Positions 11,196 to 21,863 of a stretch of 64,000 nucleotides of DNA are shown piece after piece. The notes below the pieces were generated by a model. It worked only from the letters and a program-made list of their open reading frames with translations. It had not been told where the DNA came from and did not search any database. Made by a program: the position numbers and the translations under genes. This stretch comes from Gautieria morchelliformis (lineage: Eukaryota; Basidiomycota; Agaricomycetes; Gomphales; Gomphaceae): positions 62,001 through 126,000 of the forward strand of contig WHVA01000303.1 of assembly GCA_015179125.1 (NCBI GenBank), in the 5' to 3' direction. The stretch's first letter is position 1; each line of letters opens with the position of its first letter.

Positions 11196-11995
11196 CACCT
11201 CCTCGAGCGACGGCTTCTCGAGTGACAGAAAGTTGAAATGTAATCAGAATAAAGAAGCTGCGATTTTATCGCCCGTTTCCTCCTTCTTCGGTTCGGGACA
11301 ATTGGACTTGTAATGACCTTTCTTGCCACACTGTAGCAAGTGATCTCGGAAAGTTGTGTCTTGATCTTCTTGTTCTTGACATCTTGTACAGAATAGATAG
11401 GTTTTGAGAGTTCTACGACATCTTCCTGGGCATTTTGTCGCACCTCCTCATTCAAAAGACGGGTGATGACATTTGGAAGTGTGAGTTCATTCGGAGGCAG
11501 GTTGTCAAGTGTGACAATGAGCGTGGAATACGAATCTGGTAGTCCAGCTGTGAGTGCAAGAATGATGTCTTCATCGATAACCGTAACTCCAGCAGCGTCG
11601 AGACAGTACGCGGTATTTTTGACATCGGCAATCCATGAATTCATGACCTGGTCGTCCTGTTTCTTCATATACAGGAATTCGCGGCGAAGGGCAAGGCGGG
11701 TCACAAATCCGCGAGCACGATGGACTTGTTCAAGGTTCTCCCAAATCTCCGTTGGGTTACTGAACCGAGCATGAGGAAGCTGGGACGCTTTGATGTGGAG
11801 AATGATTTTTGCGCGGGCCACTTGTTGCTTCTTGACGTAAGCATGAACAGCCTTAGAGCTGTCAGTGCCCGCAGGGTGACACTCAGTGCCATCAACTACA
11901 TCCCAAAGGTCCTTCTCAATGAGCAGGGCCTCCATCATATAACGCCAGTCCACATAATTCTTTTCATTCAGCTTCTCAAACTGAGTCTCCGGCAT
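11168..11995 (-). pseudogene. Copia-type Gag with frameshifted zinc knuckle
   Basis: Copia Gag (UBN2/DUF4219-type) packages element RNA into particles. The frame opens MPETQFEKLNEKNYVDWRYM, a typical copia Gag start, and keeps the later helical region (VEQ-type LEQVHRARGF, LRREFLYMKK, LTAGLPDSY). Near 11330-11290 the CCHC zinc knuckle is present but split between two frames: the first Cys-Tyr is in the Gag frame and the rest (C-G-K-K-G-H, then a later Cys) is one base out. A single-base lesion therefore destroys the knuckle and replaces the C-terminus with an arginine-rich tail. Start at 11995 is the ATG directly downstream of the hairpin leader. Confidence 0.75.
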
Positions 11996-12008
11996 GATTG
12001 CAAGTGAT

Positions 12009-12170
12009 TTGAGCTTTCAATAGGCTCAACAACGGTGCACGCTTTCGGCAGGCGTGACTTTCAACAATTGAGCTTTCGGTAGGCTCAACAACAGTGCACG
12101 CTTTCGATAGGCGTGTCTTTCGATGCGTGAGCGCGCTTTCGTTAGGCGCGACGCGCTTTCAGTAGGCGCG
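12009..12170 (-). promoter_or_regulatory. Array of six leader hairpins with nearly constant loop
   Basis: In the 5' leader of the gag-only element six stem-loops occur at 12009-12029, 12038-12056, 12068-12088, 12097-12115, 12132-12150 and 12152-12170. On the plus strand every loop is TTTCNNYAG (nine bases). The stems differ but always pair perfectly: TTGAGC/GCTCAA twice, CACGC/GCGTG twice, CGCGC/GCGCG twice. In the transcript (minus strand) the loops read CTRNNGAAA. Stem covariation with loop conservation indicates selection on RNA structure, plausibly a packaging or dimerisation signal. A further hairpin (GTCGA/TCGAC, 12181-12198) has a different loop. Confidence 0.75.
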
Positions 12171-12220
12171 ATTTTCGAGTGTCGACTTCGGCCTCGACAG
12201 GCAAGGGGTGTACGCAGTTG

Positions 12221-12365
12221 TGTTAGAGAATCAAGCAAGATGATAGCAGGTTGCAAGCAAGATGATAGCAGGTTGCAACTGCGTGAAGAGCTAGTATACA
12301 ACGCAATAACTAAAAAAATGTTTTCATGTAAATGACGTCAATATGACGTCGCTCGTATTCCAACA
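12221..12365 (-). repeat. 5' LTR of the gag-only copia element (145 bp)
   Basis: Starts TGTTAGAG and ends CCAACA on plus. Extra length relative to the other LTR comes from a tandem duplication of 'gcaagatgatagcaggttgc' at 12234-12275. It carries the same two TGACGTC half-palindromes near 12336-12350. Confidence 0.8.
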
Positions 12366-13622
12366 GTCTCACACTGCATATCAGCATTTGTTCTTCTCTA
12401 GCAAGTATTCAGAGGAAACGAGAGCCATAGGACAAGGCAGCGTCGTTCTCTCTTCTGCTGCTACCCTGGAATACATGAACTCTGTGCATGTTTTCAAGTA
12501 CTCTGTTAGAGGGTCTAGCGATGTGTGTGGTAAGTGTGCAGACTGTGCCTCTGTTCGCATGATGTGCAGGTATGTGTCCCCTCCCCAACTAACACAGGCA
12601 GGCCCCACCGTTAGTCTTGAGCTCATATAGCCTTCAGCCCTTAGTTTTTTAAAACGCAGCATCGAGACTAGTGTACATGGCGCACGACTAGATGTTAGCT
12701 TCCTTGAAGTCTTCGTCATACCAGGAGGTGGTCTATGTATCTCAGGAACCGGCGCTTCGGGGTCCTTGAGCTCTACCATCCATGAGGAGAACCTTCCAGG
12801 CAGCAGCTTGTCTATTATGTCCGTGAGCACAAGCGGTCTCCCTTCAAACCGGAAGTCTGTCTTAAGCCTAAGTCTCGTGGACATTTGCACATCCACGCCC
12901 AGCACACTGTTCATCTCATACAGGCTGCAGTCTACAAGCTTTGGGCCTCCTTCCCTTGCCATACCATGTCTAGGCACAAAAGGCGCAGACGTTACTACGG
13001 GCCAGCACGTCATATCCGCAAAGCACACAGTCGGGGTCCACGCTGGGTTGAGGGATACCTCTATCTCCCTTGGACGACACAACTCTTTGTTAGAGGGCGT
13101 CGTGTATCCCGGACGCTCGGCTAACATGCCATTCCAAGGAGACATCTCGAGTATGTTGTACTCTACATTGTACACGCCATCCTCGTCGTGTACCTCTTTG
13201 GTCGTCGTAAGCTTTGGTCTGTTGTACCAGCTAACCTCTTCCCTAGGTATACACGCAGCCACGTACCAACGACGCGTCTCTAAAAGAAGGCGTGCGCAGT
13301 TGAAGCAAGGTCCAAACGTTGTGTCAGAGTCCTGGACGTCATCGTACTCGACGTGACTGTCGAACAAAGAGTTCTTGCACCACTCGCTCCACATGTTCCT
13401 GGGAATGAAGCTTGTGTCAAACCTTATGAAGCTTCTAGGGGTTGAGAACTCGTCACCCATGCTTTCTCTGCATGTCCAGGGCATAGTAAACTTGCTGCAC
13501 AACTGCACAGCCCTAAGAGTTCCCTCTTCTTGGCAGCCAGGATAAATGTTGCTTGTAGAAAAGACGACGCACATCTTTAAGGTGTGTTTGACGACCGTGT
13601 CGTCTCGTTTCTGGCTCGACAC
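12366..13622 (-). pseudogene. Viral-type ORF A, N-terminal part, function unknown
   Basis: An open frame of 413 codons on the minus strand, rich in Cys, Trp and Met and without introns. I cannot assign it to a family. Its true start may be Met 13574 rather than 13622, which would put it back to back with the glycosylase-like gene on the other strand (start between 13584 and 13647) across a very short shared 5' region, a compact arrangement typical of large DNA viruses. The frame ends at a TGA (12381-12383) but continues as open sequence after it and resumes beyond the copia insertion (see 10662-11067), for a total of about 554 codons. Likely part of an endogenised viral segment. Confidence 0.5.
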
Positions 13623-14224
13623 AGTCGATGCCTATACGCGTTATACATGAGCAGCTTTCACGAAGAGACTATATGCCTTTTGACAACTCTAATGGGTCAG
13701 CTTAGATTGCACAAACCAAACATAAGCGAGAACGAAAGCGCCTTCTTATACGCATACCAAAGATACCTGTCTACGTGGAGCTTGTACCTGCCACTACATA
13801 CCGTTGTGATAGGAGAAGCACCCTATAACAAGGCAATATACCAGTCTACGTGGTCTGCGTTCTCCTACGACACAGAGAAGTCCTTGCTATATACCAAGAG
13901 AGCTATGCCGCCTAGTGTAGAGGTCTTGGCCAATGACATGCACATAAACACGTCTCTGCCTTTCATGGATTGTGTAGAACTCTTCAGGGACTCTTGGAAG
14001 CTGGTATCCAGGGGTGTTGTGTTTATAAACGAAAGCGTTATGTCACACGACTGCTCTGATGTGTCAATACTTATACTTGACAAGACTGCTCATAGCCTCT
14101 GTTAAGAGAGGACAAAAGACAATACACATAATGCCACTAGGTCGTTGTGCAGACCGTCTTGCAGAGACGTTAATATCTGGACTAGAGCATCAGAGCGGGT
14201 TGAAGGTTGTGAGGATAGCTGCGT
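13584..14224 (+). pseudogene. Uracil-DNA glycosylase-like gene, N-terminal and catalytic part
   Basis: Family-1-type uracil-DNA glycosylases excise uracil from DNA; large DNA viruses often encode them. The frame shows, in order, VVIGEAPY at the position of the water-activating loop (usual GQDPY, so the catalytic Asp is replaced by Ala), an FSYD segment, PPSVEVLANDM, then a helix leading into RGVVFINES (the GVLLLN strand). One frame change occurs at about 14058-14080, after which IHIMPLGRCADRL matches the strand before the final motif. The last motif, starting at 14220, is split by the TIR element at 14225 and supplied by the segment at 16634. No introns. Decayed and probably inactive. Judged viral because of its neighbours and weak match to cellular enzymes. 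Confidence 0.55.
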
Positions 14225-16630
14225 CACCGCGTTTTAGGGCTTAGTGGCTGCGGTCAGAATACGTATCCCTGTCCGATATGACTTGAGCTAGGACCAGGGG
14301 TTAGTAATGATATCCCACGATGATGCCGGCCAGCCTGAACGTCCAAATACCCGGGAGTGACATCAATTCAAACCGACCATGTGTCTCAGATCGAGGATAT
14401 TGGATCGTGGTTACCTTGCCTCCTCGATCACAAGATTTAGTGCCAATGTGCCTAAATAGGTCGAGCGCTTGGACGCAAACGGGCTTCGATCACGTGAGGT
14501 TGGCCCGGCACACGTCCGGTGAGCTATACGCTCACCAAAATGAACTTAGGAAATAATTTTATGTACCAGTGTCGATGTCGATGAGTATACTAGTAGTACT
14601 AGTACTACTAGACTAATTCTAATTTGTTTTTGACTCCGTCGCTTTCACTAGTTCTACCACCACAACCCACGTCGATGCCACTCCCTTTATCCGCTGGAAG
14701 GCTTGCGGCAACAGCCAGAGCGGTGCGTCTGTCTTAGAGCACCATGCATATGTTTCTCCACTGCTGATCTGCACCTCAGAGCCAGTCGGCCCATCGATCA
14801 GTACTCTGCGATTGCAGTCGATGCCGTGCTCATCCGGACAGGGGATTGTCAGGTAGGATGCTTACAATGCGGCAGAGACGGGATCATCAAAACCAGGCCA
14901 CAAACACACAACACAATAAACTTCTAGCCTCTACTCGGAGAAAGGCCCGCAAGAAAGCTTTCGACCCTGGCAGTACTCAGTCAAATCAACCCACGGCCGG
15001 CCCCTCAGGGCAGCCTTCGTATCCTAGCCAACCACACGAATCATATCATGATGATGATCAGGGTATGCACCTTATCGAAGATAGCGGGCATATCTCACCG
15101 GCTGAGGTGAGTCTTATTTTAATTTGATTTATTGCCCTAACCACATACTCGTGAAACGTTAGGATAATAACTAAGTTACAGGTTACAACAGCGATTTCGA
15201 TGCTTCCTGTGAGAACCAGCCTGGCTCCCCCACATCCCCACGTCACTCCGTTGTCATCGTTGAAGAGACAGAACAAGCAGCCGAAGCACTCGGTCTCGAT
15301 CTCCTATTCGATGGAGAAGCAAACGAGAACTTCCTCGATGATCCTCTAGATGCCTTCTGGATGCATGACGGTAACCCCTTCGAGGCTGACCATGGACCAG
15401 CCAGCCCGAGTGACTCATTGGACAGTAGGCCGTCTGCAATGAGTACTGGCGGCACCAGCGATGTCTCCGTGCAACTTCAAGCTTCCAAACGAAACACAAG
15501 CAATCTGCCGCCATTGCCATTCTTCCAGATTAGGGTAAGATATATGTCAGCTGATCGCGCTTTGGTATATCTGATATATTACATGGTCATTTCTGCCCTA
15601 GCGCGTGTGCTACTGCTGCGGTAAGTCATCAGCAGTCATGAGGTGTAAAGGTACTCAATAAATACCGGTTGCCTCCAGCCTCACTAAATGTTGCATCATT
15701 TTGTCCCTGCTCCCCTCTCGCGGGAGCCCCACCCTCATGCACAGTATTAGAGCCTGCACGCCGTGGTAAGTACATGATGAGCTCTGCTGATCGCCGAAAC
15801 TGACGTACCAGGGTTTTTAGCATCACGTACGCCTGTGGAGTTAGAGTGGGCCACTTTCTTGCTTACACATTCTTCCGGTTCATCTTCTGCGTCCAAATTG
15901 CGCTTACCTGACCTTTTCCCATGCAGTAAAGATCTGGGATCCACCAGTTCTTCATTGGACTCGGGCTCGGTCGTGGATCCATCCTCAAGCTCCTTCCAAA
16001 AAGCTTCTCGTGTCTCGGCCGTGGGCTTGTGCCACCTCTTACGGAGGGTGCTATTCTGCATGGACGGCGGCGGCTTGGCATATGGGTCGCTCGGGTCATG
16101 GTTGACGACCCGCATGCCAGTATCAACGAGGAACGGGACTAGTACTACTGGTATAATATATAAGCTCCAGAGAAAGGATATGAGGTGTATGGACGCGTTC
16201 TAGGGTGGACGCGTTCTAGGGTAATGGATCAATATCGATGACAACACATGTTGATTTCAAATAATATTATCTCCGTCTATTTTAATATATGTCTGTGGGT
16301 TAAATTATATCATACTGGTTTGGAATACAATTACCTGTTATGCCTCACTGCGCTCCAAGTAGACTATATGCGCGAGGCCGTTCCGGCAAGGTCGGCATCT
16401 GACAATGAGGCTCACTTACAATATGATTCACTCGGGTATTTACACATCGGAATAGGTGATGCACTCAGATGCACGATCAATGACGTGCGTATCTAATGTG
16501 CACGCATCCTAGGGTTGGTCAGACCTATCTGGAGATCTGCGTACCTCGCCTACTCTTTTGCTGAGCACCAATGTAAACTGACTTATTTGCAGGTTCTCAG
16601 ACGACAATTACCAACCCTTAAAACGCGGTG
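14225..16630. mobile_element. CAC-ended TIR element (CACTA/EnSpm-like), non-autonomous, TSD CGT
   Basis: The ends are a 12-bp perfect inverted repeat, CACCGCGTTTTA (14225-14236 and, reversed, 16619-16630), extended by weaker matches. A 3-bp duplication CGT flanks it (14222-14224, 16631-16633). TIRs starting CAC with 3-bp duplications fit the CACTA/EnSpm (CMC) group. Setting the element and one CGT aside rejoins the glycosylase-like frame. Inside there is no transposase I recognise. There are two exon-like segments (14860-15610 on plus, 15780-16115 on minus) and a perfect palindrome CTAGTAGTACTAGTACTACTAG-type block near 14588-14610, with a partner 'actagtactact' near 16138. Confidence 0.6.
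14860..15624 (+). other. Exon-like segments inside the TIR element, unassigned
   Basis: Two open stretches look spliced. The first runs about 14860-15106 (RHQNQATNTQHNKLL, then an Arg/Lys-rich and a Pro/Ser-rich part, ending at GAGGTGAGTC). The second is about 15183-15534, acidic and Ser-rich (VVIVEETEQAAEALGLDLLF), ending before 'gtaagatatatg'. They could be the N-terminal exons of a transposase gene whose catalytic part is missing. No domain is recognised, so no function is claimed. A further minus-strand open stretch (15830-16115, RKRWHKPTAETREAFWKELE) in the same element is equally unassigned. Confidence 0.3.
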
Positions 16631-16633
16631 CGT

Positions 16634-17000
16634 GTCACCCGGCCTCGGTTTTTCGGAGGGAAGGAGGCTATAACGACCCAGTAACTAAGAGACACGTCTT
16701 GGACAACGACAAATACACATCAACACTTTGGAAGCTGATATGTGGCGATGCCGACGGTACACACCTTAACACGACACCAGGCATGCCTCCTAAACGTGAT
16801 GCTATGGAATCTGCACGCATGGCAAGACTTAAGGAAAAGACAGACCGTGCCGAGGCTGCTACTAAGAGTCTCATATCCCCCTTGGACAATACAGTTAGTG
16901 CCCTAGAGACAGGGGACATTAGTCTGCTAGAAGACCGGTTAAGGCTCAAGGATACACTGGAAGAGCTAACAAAGGCTATACGTGTAGCCACAGAGGTCTT
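16634..17000 (+). pseudogene. Glycosylase-like gene, middle part (continuation)
   Basis: Directly after the CAC-ended element the frame of the glycosylase-like gene resumes. It supplies the expected His-Pro motif (HPAS) and a downstream segment with NDPVTKRHVLDND. It then runs into a charged, probably coiled-coil region (RMARLKEKTDRAEAATKS, about 16815-16990). It is cut at 17000 by the copia element whose TSD GTCTT occupies 16996-17000, and continues at 22134. The catalytic domain would end within this segment, so the gene carries a C-terminal extension of roughly 250 residues not found in ordinary glycosylases. Confidence 0.5.
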
Positions 17001-17285
17001 TGTTGTGAATCCGGTGATACTTGACCGATGCCCAATCCACTACGTGTCGTCTTGTTTCCATGTGTCAACCATCATATGTTGCTTACTCCCTCCATGTCTC
17101 TCATCCCTTCATTCCGTTTCTTATCGTCATGACACAACGGGCTCTGTAGTATAAGTAGCCTACGCTTGTACGACGACCTCTCAGCTCCTGCTGAAGTCGT
17201 CTAGGTATTTGTTCCTTTTCTCACTAATACCATTAGCTCCTGCTGAAGTCGTCTAGCCAGGGTTTACTAGACCTCTGCTACAATA
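17001..17285 (+). repeat. 5' LTR of the copia element
   Basis: Starts TGTTGTGAATCC and ends CTACAATA, so it has TG...TA rather than TG...CA ends. This border is fixed by the GTCTT target duplication. A phrase 'gctcctgctgaagtcgtcta' occurs twice inside it, about 65 bases apart. 'agtataagtagcc' near 17149 is a candidate TATA element. Confidence 0.88.
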
Positions 17286-17297
17286 GGTTATGGGCCC
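17286..17297 (+). promoter_or_regulatory. Primer-binding site, initiator tRNA-Met half type
   Basis: GGTTATGGGCCC directly after the 5' LTR is complementary to the anticodon arm of initiator tRNA-Met (GGGCYCAUAACC). Many copia elements prime from a cleaved half of this tRNA rather than from its 3' end, and this site fits that mode. Confidence 0.65.
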
Positions 17298-17415
17298 TGT
17301 GCTCTGAGCTATATCCCACGTACCTCACAGCTCTTAACCAATAGACTCTGGCTATTCCGACAAAACCGTCGACTACATATCGTATCCCTCATACCTGTCG
17401 TTTCCTCATCAAACC

Positions 17416-19944
17416 ATGGCCGACACGACGACCTCGAAGCTATTGTCCACCATCGAGAAGTTTGATGGGACAAACTGGGACAGCTGGGCCTTCTCACTGA
17501 AAGCCGCGCTCATGTTCATTGACGCGTTACGCATTGCTGAAGGAACCGAATCACCTCCCTTGTTGAGCACCCCGCCGACTGACGATGAGCGCAGACGATT
17601 CGACGACTGGGAGAAACGCTCCCGACAAGGCCTCTCCCTCCTACTTGTCTCAGTAAAGCCCTCCGTTCACCAGTCTCTTGACATGACGAAAACCCTAGAA
17701 GAGAATTGGGGTAATCTCAAGACGACTTACGGAACGAGGACCGGCCTAAATCTCTGGGTCGACTATCGCAGATACACCACCATGACTTTCTCACCCGGCA
17801 CCCAACTCACTCAGCAGATCGACGAGATGTCTGAGCTGAAGAACCGCATCGTTGCAGCGGGCTTAGCTATCAGCAACCCACTTCACACGCTCAATGTGCT
17901 CCAGGCCCTACCCTCATCATACGAAATCGTGCAGCAGACAATCCTTGCCACTATAACCGACTTTTCAAAAATTGACTGGGCGAATACTCAGAGTCGCATC
18001 CTGTCCGAGGAGCTTCGACAGGGCTCACAACCGAACGCGAACGCCATCCGCGCGAAGTCAAACGTTGGAAAAGATAAGTGCAATTACTGTACTGGCACTG
18101 GACATTGGGAGAAGGACTGCAGGCGCAAGGCTTGTGGCCTCTCACGCGAAGAAGCCCAGTCTGAAGCGCGGAAAGGGAAGGGAAAGAAAAAGGAGAAAAA
18201 GGAAACGGCCCCCTCAGTGAGCGCTGTTATATCCGACAACCCTGACTCGGTCGCTTCACAAGCACCTGTATCTACCACCGTGACCTCCTCCAACAACGCC
18301 GCCTGCTTTTATGTTGCGTGTGAACGCAAGTGGATGCTGGACTCAGGCTGCACTGACCACATCACAGACGATATTTCTGATTTCTCAGAATACCGTTCAC
18401 TTCCCGCACCGAGGTGTGCTTACTTCGCCGATAAGACAACCTTTGTTTCATACATCGGTTTAGGCACTGTCACCGGATCAACAACAGTCAGTGGCCAGGA
18501 AAAGAATATTACCCTCCATGACGTGCTGCATGCACCGAAAATTGGAGGAAGATTCTTCAGCATACTAAAGATCGACTCAAAAGGGTTTTCGACAACCTTT
18601 TCGGGCTCTAGAGCTGAAATATCAAAGAATGGGACTGTTTTTGCAGAAGGACGGGTCCTTGGACAGCATTACTGGCTCTCACTACGAGCCAACGCTCCGT
18701 CTGTGTCACAGGTCCACGCCACCCCACTCGACATCCTCCATGCATGGCTTGGACACCTCTCTTGGTCATCCTTGCGACACATCGACGGCAAGATCGAGCC
18801 AGACATGAGACGCGCATTAGCCACATGTGAAGGCTGTCTACTGGGGAAGTCAACCCAACGAAAGTTCGTTCCCTCGTCTCATCGCCGCACTGAACCCTTT
18901 GCCCTTGTCCACATGGACCTAGCAGGCCCCATGAACACCCGCTCGATCCAAGGCCATTACTACCACTTCGTGTTAGTTGATGACTACACGCGCCACAAAT
19001 GGATTTATTTCTTGATAGCAAAAAGTGACACTTTTGCACAGTTCAAAAATTTCCATGCGTTGGTCAAGAATTATTACGATGGATCGCTCAAAGCTATATG
19101 CACCGATCGCGGGGGGGAGTTCCTATCGCAGGAATTCACTCAGTACCTGGAGAAGCAAGGAATACATCACAACCTCACCGCACCAAACACCCCTCAGCAG
19201 AACGGGGTTGCAGAGCGAGCAAACCGAACTATTGCGGAGGTGGCCCGAGCAATGTTGTACGGCACTGGGATATCACACGGCTTTTGGGAGTTTGTGGTAG
19301 GCACTGCAGTACACGTTCGAAACCGAGCCCCATCCCGTGTTACCTCAAACATCTCCCCATACGAACTTTTAACAGGATGAAAACCCGACCTCTCTTACCT
19401 CCGCATCTTTGGATGCCTCGCCTATGCCCACATAACGACAAATCGAACAAAATACGATCCTACCTCGCAGAAGCTCGTGTTCGTAGGGTATGACACTTCC
19501 ACTAAGGGGTATAAATTGTGGAACCCATTGTCCAAACGGATGGTCATATCTACTGACGTCGTATTCGAAGAAACAGTTTTCCCTCTTCGACCTACCCCAA
19601 ACCCCCCACTCAATCCTCCTACGCCTGCTCCACCCCTTCCTTCACAAACATCGCCGCCGTCTACAGATATCGGTCTAGCTCTACCAGAGAGCGACGACGA
19701 GGACGAGCACCCATTGCCACCAGCACCACCTGGTATGCCTGGTCAGCCTCCAACGGCCCTGCCAGCGTTGCCACCACCCAACACCCCCGAATCAGCGAGC
19801 ACTCTGCCAGAAAGCGAGCCAGATGCACAGCCTGATCAAACACCCTCAGCGTCCGCACCTCCAGAACCACTGATCCGCCGGTCTCATCGTATACAACAAC
19901 GCGTTGTAGTGCCGCAACCTGACAATGCCAGCCCAGACGTGTAC
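17416..19944 (+). pseudogene. Copia Gag-protease-integrase polyprotein, 5' portion
   Basis: Opens at ATG 17416 (MADTTTSKLLSTIEKFDGTN, a typical copia Gag start). Domains follow in order: UBN2-type Gag; CCHC zinc knuckle CNYCTGTGHWEKDC near 18080-18120; aspartic protease with the active-site motif LDSGCTDH near 18340; GAG_pre-integrase (ILHAWLGHLSWSSLRHI); integrase core with VDDYTRHKW, CTDRGGEF and the NGVAERANRT region. The frame is stopped by a TGA at 19378-19380 inside the motif LTG-x-KPDLSYLRIFGC, then remains open through a proline-rich linker until the solo LTR at 19945. Apart from that codon no lesion is visible in this part. Confidence 0.85.
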
Positions 19945-20168
19945 TGTTAGTAATCGGGATGATGATACGGCTGAGACAGAGCCGGCACACACTTAGCCGG
20001 AGGTTCGAGATCACTCTCGACCCCGGGATGCTGGTGCACCGGCACGGCATCGGCACAGCATCAGCTCGAAGGATTAGTAATATAGGAAGATCATAATTAG
20101 TATATAAGGGCAGACAATCTTGTATAGATCGTAGTATAACAGATCATTATTTACTCCTTCGTTCCACA
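19945..20168 (+). mobile_element. Solo LTR nested in the copia pol gene (224 bp)
   Basis: Begins TGTTAGTAATCGG and ends TTCCACA. Flanks are TGTAC (19940-19944) and CGTAC (20169-20173), a 5-bp duplication with one mismatch. It contains 'agtatataagggcag' near 20099-20112 as a probable TATA promoter. It splits the linker between integrase and reverse transcriptase, and the polyprotein sequence resumes on the other side. Confidence 0.7.
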
Positions 20169-20173
20169 CGTAC

Positions 20174-21863
20174 CACAGTCACAGGACGAGTCGATCCACC
20201 TTACGCGATGCACCGTCGGTGTCAGCAGTATGGGACGACTCGATAGTCTCATACCTGGCTTCAGCACAAACGACACCTGCTGGCGATCCAACAACATACG
20301 AGTATGCAATCTCATGCCTGGATGCGGACAAATGGCGCCCTGCCATGCAAGAGGAGATAAGTAGTCTTCTAGAAAACGGCACTTGGGAGTTGTGCGACCT
20401 CCCGAGAGATTGCAAGGCAATCAAATGCAAGTGGGTATATCTTACAAAGCGTGATACTACTGGCCACGTCACCCGTTATCGCGCTCATCTCGTCGCCAAG
20501 GGTTTTTCACAAACTGCTGGCATCGATTATGATGAAACTTTCGCACCCGTTGCAAGGCTCGACTCCTTGAGGTTGCTGCTCGCGCTCGCAGCCCGGCTGG
20601 ATTGGGACATCCACCACGTCGATATCAAATCGGCATACCTCAACGGAGACTTGGATGAGGAAATTTATATGGATCAACCGAAAGGTTTCGCGATCCAAGG
20701 CATGGAAGGGAAGGTGTGTCGCTATCTATGGCTTAAAGCAGGCAGGTCGGCAATGGCACGTCCACCTGAACGACACACTGGAGGGACTCGGCTTTCAAAA
20801 ACTGATTTCAGGCGGTGCTTCAATATTCATCAAACGTCACGACGGGGGAGACCCGCTTATAGCGCTGGTCTACGTCGACGACATCGCTCTTCTCGGCATC
20901 CTAGGTGCAATCCAGGATCTCAAACGCGCAATGGCCACGCGCTACAAAGTGACTGATCTAGGGGAGATCAGACAATTCCTCGGTCTGCACATTACTCGCG
21001 ACCGTTCAAAGAAAACACTCAGCATCAGCCAATCTCACTATATCGAATGCATGCTGACGCGCTTCAATATGTTCAGTTGCCAACCAAATTACACCCCATT
21101 TGCCAAAGGGACGCTACTCGTCGCAAACGCCGAAAAAGACTCAGACACGTCCCTCACCTCCAATTACCAACAAATCGTCGGATCACTTATGTACGCGATG
21201 TTAGGTTCTCGACCCGACATATGCTTTGCCATTAATCGGCTCTCTCAATTCGGCTCCAAACCCACCCAAGACCACCTTTTCGCTGCACAGCACGTACTCC
21301 GTTATCTGTCCGCTACACGAAACGTCACGCTGACTTACGGATCGAACGACTCCACCAAATTGGTTGGGTACAGCGATTCCGATTGGGCCTCAGACATCGA
21401 CAACCGCCGCTCGACCACCGGCTACACGTTCATACTCGTCGGAGGCGCTGTTGCATGGGCCACACAGAAGCAACGAACTGTTGCACTGTCAACCACTGAG
21501 GCCGAGTATATGGCGCTCTGCGAGTGCGCAAAACACGCACAATGGACCCTTTCCCTCCTAAACCAACTAGACTTCACTGCCGACCTTCCACTCGAGATTT
21601 TTTGCGATTCGTCTGGTGCAAAAGACATTGCAGCCAACAATGTCTTTCATAAACGGACCAAGCACATCGACATCCGATACCATTACATGCGAGAACTAAT
21701 AAACAAGCAGGTCATCAACATATTACCCATATCATCGACTGAAAACATCGCCGATCTCTTGACAAAACCCCTGGCGCACGGCCAGCACCACTTTCTCGCA
21801 AGAAAATTTGGTCTCATCGGTAGTTCAAGTACGGGGGAGTGTTGTGAATCCGGTGATACTTGA
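20174..21863 (+). pseudogene. Copia reverse transcriptase-RNase H, frameshifted
   Basis: The second half of the polyprotein. The first frame (to about 20725) carries the reverse transcriptase start, with WRPAMQEEISSLLENGTWEL, KCKWVYLTK and the catalytic region VDIKSAYLNGDLDEEIYM. A one-base shift near 20720-20735 (at the YGLKQAGRQW motif) moves the rest to another frame. That frame contains YVDD (LVYVDDIALLG), the RNase H core DSDWASD and the STTEAEYMAL motif, and the final TKHIDIRYHYMRE and ADLLTKPL. The frame reads into the 3' LTR, as usual in copia elements. Confidence 0.85.

Larger units (their letters stand above)
11073..12365 (-). mobile_element. Gag-only mini copia element (TR-GAG type), TSD GTCTC
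   Basis: Short retroelement on the minus strand, 1,293 bp. Its two LTRs both end TTCCAACA on plus (TGTTGGAA on minus): the 5' LTR is 12221-12365 and the 3' LTR 11073-11195. An exact 5-bp duplication GTCTC lies at 11068-11072 and 12366-12370. The interior codes only for a copia-type Gag (11168-11995) preceded by a structured leader (12009-12170). A polypurine tract (GAGGAGGTG on minus) adjoins the 3' LTR. There is no protease, integrase or reverse transcriptase, so mobility would depend on enzymes supplied by another copia element. This is the architecture called TR-GAG in plants. Confidence 0.8.

Noticed and set aside
10662..13622. TGA read as tryptophan in ORF A (mitochondrial-type code or linear plasmid)
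   Set aside because: Four in-frame TGA codons would fit, but the same TGA-only pattern occurs in nuclear transposons here. The frame also uses TGG normally, the DNA is not AT-rich, and CGA-to-TGA decay is simpler.
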